Source: Microcella sp.
Lineage (GTDB): Bacteria > Actinomycetota > Actinomycetes > Actinomycetales > Microbacteriaceae
Direction of reading: 5' to 3'
NCBI GenBank assembly: GCA_020216895.1
Contig: JAIWOM010000074.1
Location: forward strand, 1 to 7,133
DNA length: 7,133 nucleotides
The notes below the pieces were generated by a model that saw nothing but the letters and a program-made list of their open reading frames with translations, had not been told where the DNA came from and did no database searches. Position 1 is the first letter of the stretch. Each line of letters begins with the position of its first letter. Positions 5,645 through 7,133 of the stretch are shown in pieces. Made by a program: the position numbers and the translations under genes.

Positions 5645-6625
5645 ATGACCGCGACCACCGAAGGCCTGCACCACGTCACCGCCATCGCCGGTGACCCGCA
5701 GAAGAACATCGACTTCTACATCCGCGGGCTCGGCCTGCGCCTGGTCAAGAAGACCGTGAACTTCGACGACCCCGGCACCTACCACCTCTACTACGGCGAC
5801 GAGTCGGGCCGCCCCGGCACGCTCATGACCTTCTTCCCGTGGCGCGGCATCCAGCCCGGCCGCATCGGCGCGGGCCAGTCGACCTCGACCGCCTTCTCGG
5901 TTCCGGCCGGCTCGCTCGGCTGGTGGGTCGACCACTTCGCCTCGGTCGGTGCCGAGGCGCGCATCACCTCGACCTCGTCCAGCGAGGAGCGCCTGCTCGT
6001 GCGCGACCCCGACGGCCTGCAGATCGAGCTCGTCGCTACGAACGAGAACGACCCGCGCGACCCCTGGGACTCGGCGAGCGTGCCCGCTGAGCACGCCATC
6101 CGCGGCCAGCACTCGAGCGTGCTCACCGTGCGGGACGCCGAGCGCACCATCGCCCTCATGGTGAACGACCTCGGCATGCGCATCGTCGAGGAGGAGGGCA
6201 ACCGCACCCGCCTCGCCGCCGGCGACGGCATGCCCGGCGCCCTCGTCGACGTGCACGCCTCGAGCCTCGCCCCCACTGGGCTGAGCGCGGGCGGCACCGT
6301 GCACCACATCGCCTTCCGCGTGCCCGACCGGGCGACGCAGCAGCAGTGGCGCGACGAGCTCGCGAGCAAGGGCCACCGCGTCACCGAGATCCTCGACCGG
6401 CAGTACTTCACCTCGATCTACTTCCGCGAGCCCGGCGGCGTGCTGTTCGAGATCGCCACCGACACCCCCGGCTTCGCCATCGACGAGCCCCTGCTCGAGC
6501 CCGGCCGCGCCCTCAAGCTGCCGCCGTGGCTCGAGCCCTCGCGAGAGCAGATCGAGCGCGCCGTGATCCCCGTGCAGCTGCCGGAGGAGAACAACCCCGC
6601 GCTTGAGACGGGGTCGGCGGCGTGA
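5645..6625 (+). CDS. mhqO: Ring-cleaving dioxygenase of the VOC/glyoxalase fold, MhqO-like
   Basis: A 326-residue protein built of two VOC (glyoxalase/extradiol dioxygenase) modules. Module 1 runs from GLHHVTAIAGDPQKNIDFY (7-25) to DPDGLQIELV (121-130). Module 2 runs from GQHSSVLTVRDAERTI (154-169) through VHHIAFRVPD (219-228) to GGVLFEIATD (264-273). Candidate metal ligands of a His-His-Glu set are H10, H221 and E269. Length and ending (a PPWLEPSREQIE segment near 310) match the MhqO group, which in Bacillus is made from the mhqNOD operon during quinone stress and is thought to open hydroquinone or catechol rings. The ATG at 5645 is preceded by AAAGGG; upstream in-frame codons back to 5558 are not family-like. 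It overlaps the hydrolase gene by four bases (GTGA). The family is firm; the substrate is inferred from similarity and the partner gene. Confidence 0.9.
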   Translation: MTATTEGLHHVTAIAGDPQKNIDFYIRGLGLRLVKKTVNFDDPGTYHLYYGDESGRPGTLMTFFPWRGIQPGRIGAGQSTSTAFSVPAGSLGWWVDHFASVGAEARITSTSSSEERLLVRDPDGLQIELVATNENDPRDPWDSASVPAEHAIRGQHSSVLTVRDAERTIALMVNDLGMRIVEEEGNRTRLAAGDGMPGALVDVHASSLAPTGLSAGGTVHHIAFRVPDRATQQQWRDELASKGHRVTEILDRQYFTSIYFREPGGVLFEIATDTPGFAIDEPLLEPGRALKLPPWLEPSREQIERAVIPVQLPEENNPALETGSAA

Positions 6626-7133
6626 CGACGGATGCTCTGCCGACAGTCTCGCTGGACGAGTGGCCGCACACCTTCACCGAGGGGGCCGCGCCCGACGCCC
6701 CCGTCGTGCTCACCTTGCACGGCACCGGCGGTGACGAGCACGACATCGCCGCGCTCGGCGCCGCCCTCGTACCGGGCGCGGCGATCCTCTCGCCGCGCGG
6801 CCGCGTGAGGGAGGGGATGGCGAACCGCTGGTTCCGCCGCCTGTGCGAGGGCGTGTTCGACGTCGACGACGTGATCGCGCGGGCCGGCGAGCTCGCCGCC
6901 TTCGTCACCGCGGCGCGCGAGCGCTACGGCCTCGAGGGGCGCACGCTCATCGCCACGGGATTCTCGAACGGCGCCAACATCGCGCTCGCGACCGCGCTGC
7001 TGCACCCCGCCGTGGTGTCCACCGCCGTCGCGTTCAGCGGCATGCACCCCTTCGCGGACCGCGAGCCGAGCTCGCCCGCGAGCGGCTCGGCGGCCGGGGT
7101 CGCGCTGCTGCTGCTCAACGGCGACCAGGATCC
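6622..7133 (+). CDS. mhqD: Alpha/beta hydrolase (carboxylesterase/phospholipase family), MhqD-like, 3'-truncated by window
   Basis: The first 170 codons of a cytoplasmic alpha/beta hydrolase; the gene runs off the right edge. It starts at a GTG (6622-6624) overlapping the TGA of mhqO. LHGTGGDEHD (32-41) forms the oxyanion-hole loop and ILSPRGRV (55-62) is typical of the family. NRWFRRLCEGVFDVDDV (68-84) matches the MhqD/YodD-type FFRRL-EGVFD segment. The nucleophile is S115 in GFSNG (113-117), and LLLLNGDQD (162-170) ends at the expected catalytic aspartate D170. The catalytic histidine, about 30-40 residues further on, is outside the window. In Bacillus, MhqD is induced together with the dioxygenase by methylhydroquinone and catechol stress. 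Its likely role is hydrolysis of ring-opened or related ester products, though its true substrate is not known. Confidence 0.88.
   Translation, partial: MTTDALPTVSLDEWPHTFTEGAAPDAPVVLTLHGTGGDEHDIAALGAALVPGAAILSPRGRVREGMANRWFRRLCEGVFDVDDVIARAGELAAFVTAARERYGLEGRTLIATGFSNGANIALATALLHPAVVSTAVAFSGMHPFADREPSSPASGSAAGVALLLLNGDQD

Noticed and set aside
5594..6376. Open frame on the minus strand opposite mhqO (about 260 codons)
   Set aside because: Low-complexity antisense product; the plus strand has two complete VOC modules.
7128..7133. GGATCC at the very end of the window, possibly a cloning junction
   Set aside because: The codon series Gly-Asp-Gln-Asp followed by CC (Pro) is what the hydrolase family has at this point, so the sequence reads as natural.

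Overview
The window looks like chromosomal DNA from a high-GC actinobacterium, probably family Microbacteriaceae. This rests on the GC-rich third codon positions, frequent GTG starts, several start codons placed a few bases after a TAnnnT -10 box (the leaderless pattern common in Actinobacteria), an AspRS of archaeal/eukaryotic architecture, and the actinobacterial gene order phosphatase - TlpA-like - CcdA - ResB. The family-level call is inference.

Positions 1-2158, minus strand, hold a tightly packed operon for system II cytochrome c maturation. It contains a histidine-phosphatase family protein, a TlpA-like thioredoxin lipoprotein, CcdA, and the first 40 codons of ResB, which runs off the left edge. 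Neighbours overlap by 4, 4 and 23 bases. CcdA would carry reducing power across the membrane to the thioredoxin, which keeps apocytochrome c cysteines reduced, and ResB belongs to the heme-ligation complex.

Positions about 2160-3300, minus strand, hold a two-gene metal-resistance unit: a CadD-family cadmium transporter followed by an overlapping CmtR-like ArsR/SmtB sensor with the CxxxC metal motif in its DNA-recognition region. Base composition here, and especially upstream of cadD, is clearly lower in GC than in the flanking genes, which suggests acquisition.

Positions 3552-4892, plus strand, encode a 446-residue aspartyl-tRNA synthetase without the bacterial GAD insertion, with an inverted repeat across its start codon. 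It converges on a 59-codon DUF1508/YegP-like gene (4899-5078, minus). The two stop codons are the two ends of one perfect 12-bp palindrome. A 119-residue protein of unknown function (5179-5538, minus) follows.

Positions 5645 to the right edge, plus strand, carry a two-gene unit resembling Bacillus mhqO-mhqD: a VOC/glyoxalase-fold ring-cleaving dioxygenase and an alpha/beta hydrolase that is cut off by the window end. They are likely used in quinone/hydroquinone detoxification. I see no RNA gene, CRISPR array, insertion sequence or integrase. The least explained items are the 119-residue gene, the repeats between it and mhqO, and the inverted repeat at the aspS start.
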